Assembly: GCA_017654935.2 (NCBI GenBank)
Contig: CM065686.1
Span: 36,009,866 to 36,073,865 of the forward strand
Origin: Phymorhynchus buccinoides
Lineage: Eukaryota > Mollusca > Gastropoda > Neogastropoda > Raphitomidae
Length of the DNA: 64,000 nucleotides
Direction: 5' to 3'
Position numbers and translations under genes: made by a program. The notes beneath the pieces are model-generated. The model ran no database searches, was not told the DNA's origin, and was given only the letters and a program-made list of their open reading frames with translations. Positions 1 through 11,140 of this stretch are shown here, piece by piece (positions within the stretch are counted from its first letter, which is position 1; the number at the start of each line of letters is the position of its first letter).

Positions 1-1139
1 AATCTTTTACTCATAATTTGGTGCCATGAAAAAAGGAAAAGAAAACAAAAAAAAAAAAAAAAAAATGAACAGAAACTCAAAAACAAAAGGCGGAAGTGGT
101 GGTGAGTTGCATGATAGTGAGCCAAGATAGCGGAGAGCAGATGGAATGACAAGCATACGTTTCTTTATTGTCCATTTGTCATTGTACAACGCACATGAAA
201 ACTGGTTTCCACATTTAAAATAAGAAGAGATATATCAAAATAAATATGAAAATCAAATTACATGAAGACAAATAAGTAACTCACACCACACCCCAATCAT
301 TATTGCTCTCTCCCGCTACCCTTGCTCACTCACATGCAACCCACCACGGGTGTGGTGCGCGAGTAATATTTTGCTTAAATGCAAAATTTCTGTTTTGATG
401 CTTGTACAATGCCAATGGACAATAAAAGAAAACATGTGACATGACTTATGATCAGTTTTACATCCGTAAATTCAAAATACCGCAAACTCGGTTAAGAAAA
501 TCGAAGGGAGAAGATTTTTTTAATTCTGTATCCAAGCTTTCTTATATCCAAAAATTTGATATACGAAAGCATTTTAGTTTTGTCTTCTATAACCAAGTTG
601 ACTAGGGAAAAAAGAAAAAAAGACAGAAAAACAAAACGAAAGAGAAAAATGATTTTTCCCAATTGGTGCACATTTTAATTATAAAATCAAAATAGTCTAC
701 TAAGAAAATTTAAAGGTGCCTACAACACCAAGCTTTTGTTATTCCTTCCATTTACTGTTATCAAATGTGTTACCTCTTCACCTTTCTTGTACTGAAAATT
801 ACCATTTACTGCACTCATGGAGAGGGTGACCTGCAGCTCTTCAGCAAGCGTCTGCTTTTGTTTGTGGATTTTTTTTCCACATGTTCAAAATATTTGTATT
901 TTTCTCTTAAACACAAAGAAAATGGATTAGACCTCTTAATCTCTAGCCATGCTGCTGAAAATAAAAGGTGGACAGCTCATTACGATTCAACACAAAAGTA
1001 CAGGCACTCTACTTTTTCTTCTACTCCAACATTTATTTTGCACAAATACTGTATATGTGTAAAATATATGAACAAAAAGAACCCAATAGTCTTGTAATCC
1101 AAGTGCCTGTATGGTACTGGTTTAGACTGTTTCTGTGAC
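1..1139. other. No gene recognised
   Basis: AT-rich DNA downstream of HSP10 with an A-rich run at about 48-65. The open frames here have no family features. Confidence 0.5.
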
Positions 1140-1552
1140 GCAACTGGAACGGACTTCATTTTTCTTTGGAAATCTTTTCAGTTCGGTCCAACTCACTTTT
1201 GTCCAACTCACATTTTTGAAAAATGTGGTCAATGGCATTTGTTATAAGAAAATAGAACTCGTTATAAGAAAAATGCACCACATGGCCGAAAGGCCGAAGA
1301 AGGCATAAAGCCTTAATAAAAAAATTTTATAAGAAAATGAACTGCAAACCAACTCGCTTTGACGACATCATTTTCTTGTATCCAAGTTTTCATCACGGAT
1401 GGGAGAAGGAATTTGCCCTGGTTATAAACGACTTTTCTTATAAGCGCTTTTATATATCCAAGTTTTGATGGAACATAAGAAAGGAGTCGGCAGGGAAGAG
1501 AAAAGTTTGTCATTATAAGCGAGTTCCTATAAGTGAATTCGGCTGTATGCCC
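1140..1552. mobile_element. Decayed TTATAAG-rich MITE-like repeat
   Basis: Repeated TTATAAGAAAA and TTATAAGC words on both sides of a short centre, ending in cctataagtgaattcggctgta. This resembles TA-inserting MITEs whose ends read TACAG...GTTATAA. The left boundary is unclear. Confidence 0.35.
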
Positions 1553-1939
1553 TCATAATAAGTATTAGCTTAGCGTTGAGTACACTTGCAATATTGGGGC
1601 TTTCTGGATCGAGGTTTACTCATACTATTGTATCCGACATTTTTTTCTTGCCATTTGGTATACAACAGTGTTCTGAATCTGAGGCAGCAGATGTTCAATC
1701 AGGAATTCAACAGATTGATGCACTTACAGTGCACCATCCAGTCTCACAAGCATACATGCAGGAGAGAAGGCAAAAAACAACTGTATATCTATGGTCAATT
1801 TTGTTTGGATCTGCACATTCACTCTTATTACCTTATATTTATGGTCTGTAAAAGATTGCACATAATTTAGCACAGAGACAGACAGACAAAGGTGCATGTA
1901 TGTAAAAGTGTAAACAGGGAGAGAAACAGAGATGTTCAG

Positions 1940-1980
<41 letters not shown>

Positions 1981-2332
1981 GTTGACTGTTTAGTAGTTTT
2001 GGCACAACTGTTATGTTTCATATTCGGTTAAGGAACTATTTTGTGTATACATGTCAAGCTGTTGCATTTGTTGTTGTCTTACTTTTATAATACATGTACA
2101 TGTATATATATTTTTTTCTTTTCACTGTTCTATTTTTTTAATATTTCTCCAATGTGATGGTCTCCAGCGTCATGGATTTATTTCTTAGTTATAGTTTACA
2201 AACTGTTACTGCCCCTTTAGTTTAGCATTAGAGGCGTTTCTTTTGATTCTGGCAAGGCTATGTTTGGCTCTTGTTTATCGAGTGGTTTGTCTGACAGCAA
2301 GTTTGCTTTGTCGTTGATTAAAGCTACAAATA
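1553..2332. other. No gene recognised; (GA)n tract
   Basis: Contains a GA dinucleotide run at about 1944-1978. Nothing else recognisable. Confidence 0.5.
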
Positions 2333-2514
2333 CAATGGAACCTCCCTTATAAAGACTTTCATAAAATCATCCAAAATAAGGTCTTAAGTGGGAGGGGTCT
2401 GCAATAAGGGAGGTAATTTTAATACTTACAAAGGTAAGGGCAATGTCTCAGAGAAGTAGGTCTTAAGTGGGAGGGAGTCTTAAAAAGGAGGGTCTTATAA
2501 GGGAGGTTTCACTG
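2333..2514. mobile_element. pogo/mariner-type MITE, CAGTGGAACCTCCCTTATAA family, copy 1
   Basis: Flanked by TA. The left end reads CAATGGAACCTCCCTTATAA and the right end is its inverted form ending GGTTTCACTG. Other copies are at 9845, 44698 and 45191. Confidence 0.75.
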
Positions 2515-2568
2515 TACGATTCAAATAGAATTAAGTTTAATTGAACAAAGTCTGCTAACTATGGTAAC

Positions 2569-3068
2569 AATGGTCAACTTAGGACAATGATTTGACCGCC
2601 AGGGGGCAATCAAACCAGTAGGGGCTTAGCAACGTGATATTCTTAGTTGGGGGTAAAGAGAGAGAGAGAGAGAGGGAGGGAGGGACTCATCTCCCCATCT
2701 CTCTTTCTCTCTACGCCCAACTAAGAATATCACGCACTCATCTCCCTCTCTCTCATTATGCCCAACTATGAATATCACATGCTAAGCCCCTACTGGTTTG
2801 ATTGCCCACCGCCTCTCTCCCTCTCTCTCACTACACCCAACTAAGAAAATCACGCGCTAAGCCCCCTACTGGTTTGATTGCCCACCGCCTCTCTCCCTCT
2901 CTTTCACTATGCCCAAGTAAGAATATCACGCGCTAAGCCCCTACTGGTTTGATTGCCCACCGCCTCTCTCCCTCTCTTTCACTACGCCCAACTAAGAATA
3001 TCACTCGCTAAGCCCCTACTGGTTTTGATTGCCCCCTGGCGGTCAAATCACCGTCCTAAGTTGCTCAT
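2569..3068. mobile_element. Long-TIR foldback MITE, GGGGCTTA/CCCAACTAAG family, copy 1
   Basis: The arms begin gtcaacttaggac and end gtcctaagttg and contain tttgaccgccagggggcaatc inverted. The left arm leads into a GA run and the right arm comes from a CT run. In this copy a right-arm segment of about 75 bp (cccaactaagaatatcac...) is repeated about four times. Other copies are at 23404, 24468 and inside 50887-51241. Confidence 0.75.
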
Positions 3069-4084
3069 TCCTCCATCGCATAGCAACTTGGGGCATAAGA
3101 CACTTCAGGTAATGATTATACCAAAGATAATTATTCTAAAAGGGTAAGATGGATTACATAAAAGCTCGGCGAACGGGCTGATATGAGTTATCGTTAGTGG
3201 GGACAGTACACTATTCACAGTGGAGGCTATCCAAAAACTCAGACTGGAACTTGAACTGAGAATTCAACTGGCCTATCGACGTGTAAAATGTGTCCTGTTT
3301 AAACAGGGACATAACCAGTGTTTTCTGTCCTCACTACTCATATATAGGGAAAAGAGACCGGATGCTTATCTTCCCCTATACAGTCTTTGACCTCAGGTAA
3401 TGATTACACGACCCTACAACATGTGAAGAAGTTTGTGGGCAGTAGACAAACAGTGAAAAGAGAAAGTCAGGTGAAGAAAAGGATCACAATACTCTTTTGT
3501 GCCAGAAGATTGTGGGGGTGGGGAGCTTATTAAAGAGTGACATCAAATTTTGTAATTGTGCTTGAATCTTACTTCCACTGTTGAATCTCGCATTCTATCT
3601 TAGACTACCTTAAATGTATATCAGGCATGAGAATTAGAGAAGACAAAAAAGACTGAAAATTGGGTTCATTTTTGTCTGGAAGCAGGCATAGGAACAAGGA
3701 ATGAAATCAAAAAACAACTGAAAACCGTGTGTGTTGGGATACAGCCCCCAGAAAATGAAGCTTCTGTATATTATCTAAGCCTTAAAAACAGTATTAGAAT
3801 TTAATCAGATAAGACTGATATATTTAGTTCATTTTTGCATTCATTTATAACCAATAACTTAAGTTTTACTCATTGGGCTTCTTTTTTTATCTCATAAATG
3901 TCCTCTTGGACCATCGATAAATGAAAAAAAAGCTGAAACTTGCGTGGTAAAAAAAAAAAGACTGAAGATGGCGAGGTTTGTACATCAAAAAAGCTGAAAT
4001 CAGCCCAAGTATGTTTTAGTTCTAGTGTATGCATGTGCTGTGCGTCATATACGGTGTAGTGAGTCACTGAGTGCTTTGTTTTGG
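3069..4084. other. No gene recognised
   Basis: AT-rich sequence without repeats I could identify. Confidence 0.5.
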
Positions 4085-4170
4085 TCACCCCTGATTTAAG
4101 ACCCCCCTCTTTTGCGACCGATTTTTCAAGATTTTTTGAATGTCTTAAAAGAGGGGGTCGACTGTATATA
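4085..4170. mobile_element. Short hairpin MITE remnant
   Basis: tttaagacccccctctttt is answered by gtcttaaaagagggggtcg, which ends gactgta. Short TA-type MITE-like stem. Confidence 0.45.
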
Positions 4171-4227
4171 CATTTGTTGTTTTGTTGTTATTTGTTGTTG
4201 TTTTTTGTGTGCCTAGTAGTCTAAAAT

Positions 4228-4447
4228 GTTGAATCTGACATTCTATTTTATACTACCTTATGTATACATCATTTGTTGTTTTTTGCCTAGAAGTAGTCTA
4301 AAATTATACTGCGAGTCATGCACTTACAAGAAACATGTTGAATCTCACATTCTATTTGATACCACCTTATGTATACATTTGTTGTCGTTATTTGCCTAGA
4401 AGTAGTCTAAAATTATGCTGTGAGCCATGCACTTACAAGCACCATGA
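4228..4447. repeat. Tandem duplication, ~110-bp unit
   Basis: Two units begin gttgaatctgacattctat (4228) and gttgaatctcacattctat (4338), each followed by cctagaagtagtctaaaatta. A third, isolated relative starts near 3581. Confidence 0.7.
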
Positions 4448-4606
4448 AGAATGAAAAAAAGAAGAAAAGAAGGATGTGGAACAAAGGAGGATGTGAGCCG
4501 TTTTGATGTTCAACTGTTTTAAAACACAAGCCTCTCCTCACATAAATTATGCAAGCACGCAAATGGAAAATGATATGGATTTCTATTTTGTCGTTTTTCT
4601 TCTTCT

Positions 4607-4612
4607 TTTATT
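4607..4612 (-). promoter_or_regulatory. Candidate HSP10 polyadenylation signal
   Basis: AATAAA on the minus strand, about 290 bp downstream of the HSP10 stop codon. It is a clear canonical hexamer at a plausible 3' UTR distance. The region is AT-rich, so other hexamers could be used instead. Confidence 0.4.
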
Positions 4613-4902
4613 ATCAATCATGATTAAAACATTCTTGGTACTCCGAGTAAACTCAAAAACAGATGTACATAAACAAAATATCAAATGAACGAACGTTTCA
4701 CCAAACACAAAAACAATTCATGACACTTTCGCACCTCAATCACAATGATTATTCTCTAACACAGTAACAACGGCCGATGCATCTCCTCCATTTCTCTGCC
4801 TGATGCAGATGGGCGGCCAAGCAGTACAAATCCAGGTATTCCAGTCTAATGCTCATCCATGTTCAACTGACGCACGCAGGTAGACATCCATCACTGGAGC
4901 AG

Positions 4903-4956
4903 TTACTGGGATTCAAACTTCCCCAGCAGATCCCCATCTCTGAACAGGAAGTAATC
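4903..4956 (-). CDS. HSPE1: HSP10 coding exon 4 (C-terminus)
   Basis: 17 codons and TAA encode DYFLFRDGDLLGKFESQ, the conserved C-terminal strand. It is too short to stand out as an open frame. The acceptor follows a run of pyrimidines on the minus strand and ends cag. Confidence 0.94.
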   Translation of the reverse strand, partial: DYFLFRDGDLLGKFESQ

Positions 4957-7557
4957 CTGAAAAAAAAATGAAAAAAACACAAAAGTGACAAATTAATTAT
5001 TGATGCCTTAGGAACAGATCCATTCAGCTGGTACCTCATACTTTTTTTTAATTTTTAAAAGGCCCCACACTTAACTCGCTCGAGACAAATGAACCAAAAT
5101 AGGCTCATGGCCTCCACAACCGCTAAAGACGAATGACCCTGATCCGGCTCATGGGTTTTCAAGAGAATATTTGGAATCTGATGCTTTATGATTGCATGGT
5201 GTTGCTAATCTTTTCTGAAAATATCACTCTTCCTGAAAATATCAGTCCCTAGCTATTCATAACTTATTTTTGACATTAAAAAAAAAATCGGAACAAATGC
5301 TTAGTCCACACAGAACAAGAGGAAGCAACTTTGCCAGTCCCGAGTGAGTCAAGTTATACTGAAAACTAGAACAAGTATGATTTTCCTTATAGTCCATAAC
5401 AGCAGTATTACTAAATCTGCATTGAGAATGAGAGAAAGGCGCATCATCATAAAGCGCTCCATCATTTTTTTCTCTTTTAATACCCAATCGATTTAATAGT
5501 TTTTAAACTATTATTATTACAATCAAATTTATAAAAAAAAATTATATTCAAATTATAAGACGCATTGGTCTTCTCTTACTCCTACATTTAAACTTTAAAG
5601 CCTAGGTTTTTCAGTTCATAGAGCAATCTTATATGAAAGTAGAACACTTGTGACAAGACATGATTAAAGTTAAAACTCAATTTTTCGAACTCAAAGAAGA
5701 CCACCGGAATGCCTAAAATGAATATTTAAAACCCAGCTTTTTTCTTCACATTATTCATTCATCACTTAAAGTTAAATGATCAGTTTGGAAAAAAAAAATC
5801 CTGAACATTTCGGGGATCAACCCAATAGCACAGGGTCGAGTTTCTCTAGACCATGGTCACCGTGCGCATTACTGTTACGCCAAAAGTGGGTCTAAGAAAC
5901 ACTTTAGAAAACTTCTGTGGAAGAATATTACAAGCTCTTGTCTGATTGGTCCAAAAAAAAGTATTATTTTAAACCAACTTTAATGGACCAATCAACAACA
6001 AGAAATGATGTACTAATCAACACCAAGAAATGCATTAACCCCATACTAGTTCCGGATAGTTTCGCCGCTTAATTGCTCGGTGTTTGGCAAGAACACAACG
6101 CCACGCAAACTATCGGCAAAAACGAAGGGGTTTTCTTAGACCGTTTTTGCCGATTTGTGAAATGGCCCCCAAGTCTCACCTTTTCTTCCAGAACAATCTT
6201 TGTCCCTCCGTATTCCGGAAGAAGCACCTTGTCTCCAACTTGGACACTGACAGGCGTTGTTGCCCCATCCTGAAGCAAAAAAGACAGAACATCAGTCATC
6301 ATATAAATTGTAAGCAAAAAAATGTGCACAAGATTTTAACATTATAAAGACTAATTAATACAAAGTAACAGTAGAGAAAGCACTGCGAATATAATTTAGT
6401 AAAAGCACAAAATAATGGCTTGATCAGAAGAAAAAAAAGAGAAGTAGGTGTCAAAAGTGAGGAAGCATGAGTGAAACTAAAAGGGAGGAAGCTGTATTCA
6501 TGAGCGAGTGGTGGGCATGTGATAAGGGTGTGGTGATCACCAGAAGCCAGAAAAAGAAAATCATTTAAAAAAACCTTTATAAGCTGTGAAGATATAATTT
6601 TGGTTCACAATCACACTGACACGAGGATTTGCAGGATGGGAAAAAGCTTTGTTAGCTTATTCTTTAACCCTCAATTAAAGATGATTTTGACCTGACTTGA
6701 CACACAATCTGACACACACAAGCCCACAGGCATGAAACACGCACACACACACACACTGTGGTGTAGAGTGGTACAGAGGTAACGCGTTCGCCTCGTATCG
6801 AATAAACCCGAGTTCGAACCTGAGTACAGGGGATTTTTCCTCTCACTCTGCACCAGGCCTTAACGGTCTGAACGTGGAGTCTTTCGGATGAGATGTGTGC
6901 CTATGCACTTAGCACGTGTACGCTAAACCCAGCAGCATTTGGTCAAAATTTAACCCCCCCCCCCCCTCCCCTCATCAGTCACAAAAAAAATTGCATGCAA
7001 ATAAAAAGAAAGGGTGGCACGCCTCTGGCTGCGACGCGCTTTCCATGTGTGAGCAACCCAAATTTCACAGATGCCTCTTGACTAAAAAACTTATACCAAA
7101 TACTAAATACACACACGTCATGGTCTTCCTAAGTGCTCTTATTTGTCCAAAACTCTGAGGAGAAAAGTCAGGGCTGACAAAACTACTAGCCTGGTAGCCA
7201 TTGGCTAGTAGAAAAACATGTGGGCGAGTAGATTTCAAAAGTCACTAGCCCGATGGGCGACTGAAAACTTCAGTTCTGCACGGCAGTTTTTTTTTTACAC
7301 CATCGAGTCTCCCCAGACCATCTCTCCCTTCCAACCCACTATCAAACTTTCAAAGCAAGCTCAGTTGTCTGCTAAGACAACAAGATGCCAGCACTATTAG
7401 TATTAGTATTAATGAAAAGAAAGGCAGCCTCCTCAGTCTCCTCCTCCCCCTTCCCTCTCTCAAATCATTTTTCTTCATATTCTTCTTTCCTTTCTTTCTT
7501 TCCCACTCTTTCTCTTCCTCTCTCTTTTCCCTTCTCTTCCTCTCTCCTTCCCTCTCC

Positions 7558-7602
<45 letters not shown>

Positions 7603-10600
7603 GTGTGCGTGTGCGTGTGTGTGTGTGCATACATGTGTTCAGGGATTTGTTTTCCTTTTTTCTCTCGGGCTAGTGAAAATGTGTTCGGGCGAGCAACAGT
7701 TCTATTAAGTTACTCGCCAGGATGGCTAGTGAAATTTTAAAGTTTGGCCAGCCCTTAAAGTACTATGTGAATCTGGCAAGTTATGAAGTTAGCAAAACAT
7801 ACCTCAGTTCTGCCACCACCCCCAACAGCCACCACAACGGCTTCTTGCACTTTGCCTTGCGCCTTCTCGGGGATCATGATTCCTCCCTTGGTCTTCACCT
7901 CCGGCAGGTTACGTTCCACCAGGATCCGGTCGAACATTGGCAGGAACTTCTTGAATGCACGTGCCTGCAAGTGTAACAGTGAAAGTGTAATGTTAGGAAA
8001 GGAGTCATGTATTTCAAGCTTGAAAAGTAAACCATCTGTTCTACTTCTTCTAGAGTCCAGTTCTTCTTCTTCCACTGTTCCAGTAATGTTCACCTGTCAA
8101 ATACTGGTAGTTACTAACATTTAATGATGTACTGGGGTTCAAGATCAAGATGCAATGTGCGGGATAAAAGCCACCCTTAGCTGCCCGAATCCAATTCGGC
8201 CGAACAGGTGTTCGGCCGAAACGAGCTTAGTCAATTAAGGGTCTTTTCATTTTCGCCCGAACAAACAACGAATCCATCGTTCGGCCGAACAGTGGTTTTG
8301 TTCCTTAGCCTAATCTAACCCGAAACAAACTGTGCGGAAGTGACCATTTGACCCCAACGTCATAGTGAGGCTCAAAGGCCTTCTTCAGTAAACATGTAGG
8401 CCTAGGCTAAGCCTAGAAAATCCCCCACGCCCTTAAATTTGTGCATCTCGTCTATAGAAAGAAAATAACCGAGAAGTAACTTTTTTTTTAAGGGGAAGCA
8501 ATAGCATTGAATTATCTTCATATAATAAAATGATGTGACGATGACAGATCGATGAACAGGCCTTTGGTAAACTACAGTGGGGTGAAGCCTAGGGCTTGAC
8601 ATTATTTTTTATAGTCACTACATCAGTGTGTGCGTGTTTGTGTGTGTGTGCGCATGTTTGTGTTGTGTGTGCGCGTGTGATGCGTTCATGTAGGCCCCTA
8701 TTCGAGTGTATGTATGCATGGTGTGTGTGTGTGTGCGTGTGTAGGTGTGTGTGTGTGCTTGTGCTCGTGTGTGTGTGTGTGTATGTTGTTGTGAATATTA
8801 TGTTGTTATTTCATGCTTGTGAATTGTGTGACAATGCATACATGTATTAGGCCTAGTAGTAGTAGTAGTAGTAGTAGTCACAGTAGTTGATTAATATGTG
8901 TATTGTTTTTGTCTGCTCATGTTATTGGATTTTTGTTTCATGTTTTTATTCCATTTCAATTTTGTGTAACGATGGATTCGTTGTTTGTTCAGGCGAAAAT
9001 GAAAAGACCCTTAATTGACTTCGCTCGTTTATGTTTAAGTCTGTGGGATTCGTCAGTCACTTTGCATTATGATCTAGACTAACATCTGACGGCAAGAAAG
9101 AAAAGGTAATCGGAAGAAAAAACAATGGCGTGTTTTGGATATATCACTGATCTAAAAATAAAGATCAGCGACAATTTTTCGTTCCTTCAAGTATGAAGAG
9201 TTCTCGTGTTCGTCCGAACAAGAAACTTGTTCGCAGGATACGACTTGTGAACGAGATTCGGCTCGAACGGCTGTTCGGACGAACAACGAAGCGCTGTTCG
9301 GGCTGCATGTTCAGGGGCAATTAAGGGAAAACTCTGTTCGGCCGAACATTTTTGTTCGGCGAACACAGATTCGGGCTGTCCGTTCGGGCAGCTAAGGGTG
9401 GCTTTAAGACTAAGAGCTCATATAAAGGAAAAGGTTCACAGTGGCTTTATGCAAAAAGCAATTTACATACTTGTGGTGGTACCATAGCCGATGAGGTTTA
9501 ACCGAGGCGTGGTTACTGCTACACCTAGATCTGTATTGTTAAAAAATAGGGACTTTACAGTTTACTGGTGTTGCACTGCCTCCGGGCATTGCCTCCAGTA
9601 TTGTTCCCATCATCTTTGTATCTACAAATGTCCCATATCTGTTCCAGACCGAGACGTAAAACACCATTTTTCATTTGTGGCTAGAGGTACAGCATTCTTG
9701 CAACAGTCAGACCATGTTCAGGTCTGACTTCCCAGTCAAATTTTTCGTCAACAAATGCATTTTCTTATTTCGTATATTTAACGCATCTTCGTAAAGGAAT
9801 ATCGTTACTACGACGTTAGGAACATGTCAGAGTTAATGTTAGTACAGTGGCACCTCCCTTTATATAAGACATCCCACTATAACTATAAGACTACCTCCCA
9901 TATAAGACCTACTTCTCTGAGACATTGCCCTTCTTTGTAAGTATTAAAATCACCTCCCTTATAAGACCTCAATTTGGATGATTTTTGAAGGTCTTATAAG
10001 GGAAGTTCCATTGTAGTTTTTTTAAAATGAGATTTGCAGTAATTGCACACAATTTATGGGTCCCGTGATTGAGCGGGGATTTAATATATTTCTCAAATCC
10101 TATCTTATCCCATGCTGCGCATCTTCGTCTTTGAACCCCTGTATGTCAATAATTGCCGATAAACGGCAGGTGGACATTACTGGAAGAAGCAGCGCCGTAC
10201 CCGTAGCCTGGAGAATGTGAGATACGGGCCCATACCCTGAGCCTCTGCCGAAAAGGTTTGGGATAAATAAAAACAATTTGCAACCTCTTCAGTAGGCTAT
10301 ATGCATTTACTGATTTAGAAACAAGAAGGAAATTATAATTATTCAATTTCAACCAAAGGCCAAGCTTCAGTACTTGCCGCCCACATTAAATACATCAGCG
10401 TTTACACATTGTCACAAATTTGCTGCATTTAAAAAACGCTGCATGGCATTGAGGGGTTAAAGAATAAAGTACTTACACTCAATAAAAACATACTAGGCTA
10501 GGGATGGGATGGATGAGAAGTGGTGGGGTCACTAACTCTAGTAACTACTAACTGGGGTGGCTTTTTAAAACAGTTAACTGCAACTTGGCCTTTGGTTGAA

Positions 10601-11024
10601 ATTGAATAATTATAATTTCCTTGTTTCTAAATCAGTAAATCATAATGCATCCTCCATCAACGAATGTTTTAATATACTTTTATTAGTTTTAAGCTTGTTT
10701 GGTCCCTACCTACCTACCTACCTTGACATAATAGTAGCATCAAAGGATTTAACCGCATCAGAAAGCGATAATTGTTAGCCACGGGTTTGACTAGGAAAAC
10801 TCAAAAAAGGACATTCGTGGAAGTCGACCTCCGTCACCTGCGGCCAGGCCCAGGGGGCACATGATGATGATCATCTGATCATAGCAGACGAGGAAAGCAG
10901 GCAAAACGCTTCAGCAGATTATATTGCATTATTGCTACTTGGATATTTACAATAATTTAGAGAGATACAAGGAAAACTGTAAAAATCACCACACAATCTT
11001 GACAAAATGTTACTTTCATACCAT
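4903..11024 (-). CDS. HSPE1: HSP10, mitochondrial co-chaperonin (whole gene, 4 coding exons)
   Basis: HSP10 is the heptameric lid of the mitochondrial HSP60 barrel; it closes the folding cage in the matrix in an ATP-dependent cycle. Joining minus-strand exons 11022-11024, 7803-7964, 6180-6269 and 4903-4956 gives 3+162+90+54 bp, which is 101 codons plus the start and a TAA, 102 aa in all, the usual animal length. Every exon join is phase 0 and every intron is GT-AG. Visible family landmarks are FLPMFDRILVER near the N-terminus, the mobile-loop region KTKGGIMIPEKAQGKV, the VGDKVLLPEYGGTK core and the DYFLFRDGDLLGKF C-terminal strand. The first exon holds only the ATG followed by gtatga; this start was chosen because it lies beside the heat-shock element and gives the expected N-terminus M-ARAFKKF. 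HSP60 lies head to head. Exons 2-4 are near certain; exon 1 is well supported but needs a transcript. Confidence 0.95.
6180..6269 (-). CDS. HSPE1: HSP10 coding exon 3
   Basis: 30 codons, from DGATTPVSVQ to KIVLEEK, including the family core VGDKVLLPEYGGTK. The acceptor is gcttcag and the donor is AAG|gtgaga. Confidence 0.96.
6758..7085 (+). mobile_element. tRNA-derived SINE, copy 1
   Basis: The head reads gtggtgtagagtggtacagag, like a pol III A box, and gagttcgaacctg, like a B box. A conserved ~250-bp body follows, including tctttcggatgagat, tttggtcaaaattt and gagcaacccaaatttcac. The tRNA-like head also occurs inverted at 13,496-13,641 and the 3' body inverted at 12,480-12,690. It lies in HSP10 intron 2 in the antisense direction. 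Confidence 0.75.
7169..7756. mobile_element. hAT-like MITE, CAGGGCTGAC ends, TSD AAAGT
   Basis: The left end is CAGGGCTGACAAAACT and the right end is the imperfect inverse AGTTTGGCCAGCCCTT. A 5-bp duplication AAAGT lies at 7164-7168 and 7757-7761. The centre holds a CT-rich tract and a (TG)n run at about 7560-7629. It lies in HSP10 intron 2. Confidence 0.65.
7803..7964 (-). CDS. HSPE1: HSP10 coding exon 2
   Basis: 54 codons, from ARAFKKFLPM to GGGGRTE. The acceptor is preceded by a pyrimidine-rich tract ending ttgcag, and the donor is GAG|gtatgt. It carries the conserved DRILVER strand and the mobile loop that docks onto HSP60 (KTKGGIMIPEKAQGKV). Confidence 0.96.
8167..9405. mobile_element. 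1.24-kb foldback element with GTTCGGCCGAAC motifs
   Basis: The termini AAAGCCACCCTTAGCTGCCC and its inverse are near perfect. A second inner inverted pair (tcaattaagggtcttttcat near 8230 and its inverse near 9000) encloses TG-rich DNA and a (TAG)n run. The palindrome GTTCGGCCGAAC and close variants recur in both arms. No transposase was seen. It fills most of HSP10 intron 1. Confidence 0.75.
9475..9690 (+). mobile_element. SINE-like dispersed repeat, 'tccgggcattgcctcc' family, copy 1
   Basis: The core gggactttacagtttactgg, ctgcctccgggcattgcctc and gttccagaccgagacgt also appears at 54,560, 55,100 and 59,075 (inverted). Class not known. Confidence 0.65.
9845..10013. mobile_element. pogo/mariner-type MITE, copy 2
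   Basis: CAGTGGCACCTCCC at the left and GGAAGTTCCATTG at the right, flanked by TA. Same family as 2333-2514, in HSP10 intron 1. Confidence 0.75.
10300..10645. repeat. Inverted repeat, ~60-bp arms
   Basis: tttactgatttagaaacaag...caaccaaaggccaag near 10303-10364 is inverted at about 10574-10641, with a ~210-bp loop. Possible foldback MITE close to the HSP10 promoter. Confidence 0.65.
11022..11024 (-). CDS. HSPE1: HSP10 coding exon 1 (start codon only)
   Basis: The minus strand reads ATG directly followed by the donor gtatga at 11021 downward. The next exon begins in phase 0 with GCA, giving M-A-R-A-F. A start codon alone in the first exon would explain why no other upstream coding sequence is needed. 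The 5' UTR would run upstream toward 11080. Confidence 0.72.
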
Positions 11025-11140
11025 GATTTGTTTTTGAGGAGGATCAGTGATTTCTCGTGAGCTCTCAACTAGCAGTCTGGAACGTTCCACGTGCTCTTGT
11101 AGCGCATGTGTGGTGACCTTTACGCAGGGAGATGTTATTT
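11025..11140. promoter_or_regulatory. Probable bidirectional HSP10/HSP60 promoter
   Basis: This segment lies immediately upstream of the HSP10 start codon and faces the HSP60 gene. It contains a heat-shock element, an overlapping CACGTG E-box and a GCGCATG motif resembling an NRF-1 half-site. HSPE1 and HSPD1 share a divergent heat-inducible promoter in vertebrates, so a shared promoter is expected here. No TATA box is obvious. The HSP60 first exon, non-coding by the logic of the splice acceptor at 15896, was not located with confidence. Confidence 0.6.
11074..11093. promoter_or_regulatory. Heat-shock element with overlapping E-box
   Basis: The core GGAACGTTCC (11079-11088) is a perfect inverted pair of nGAAn/nTTCn units. 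A third unit on the left matches two of three core bases (aGTCt). CACGTG at 11088-11093 overlaps the right edge. The core is about 55 bp upstream of the HSP10 ATG, a typical position for an HSF1 site. Confidence 0.62.

Noticed and set aside
6758..6840. Functional tRNA gene
   Set aside because: A- and B-box-like sequences are present, but the cloverleaf does not close cleanly and the unit continues into a repeated SINE body.
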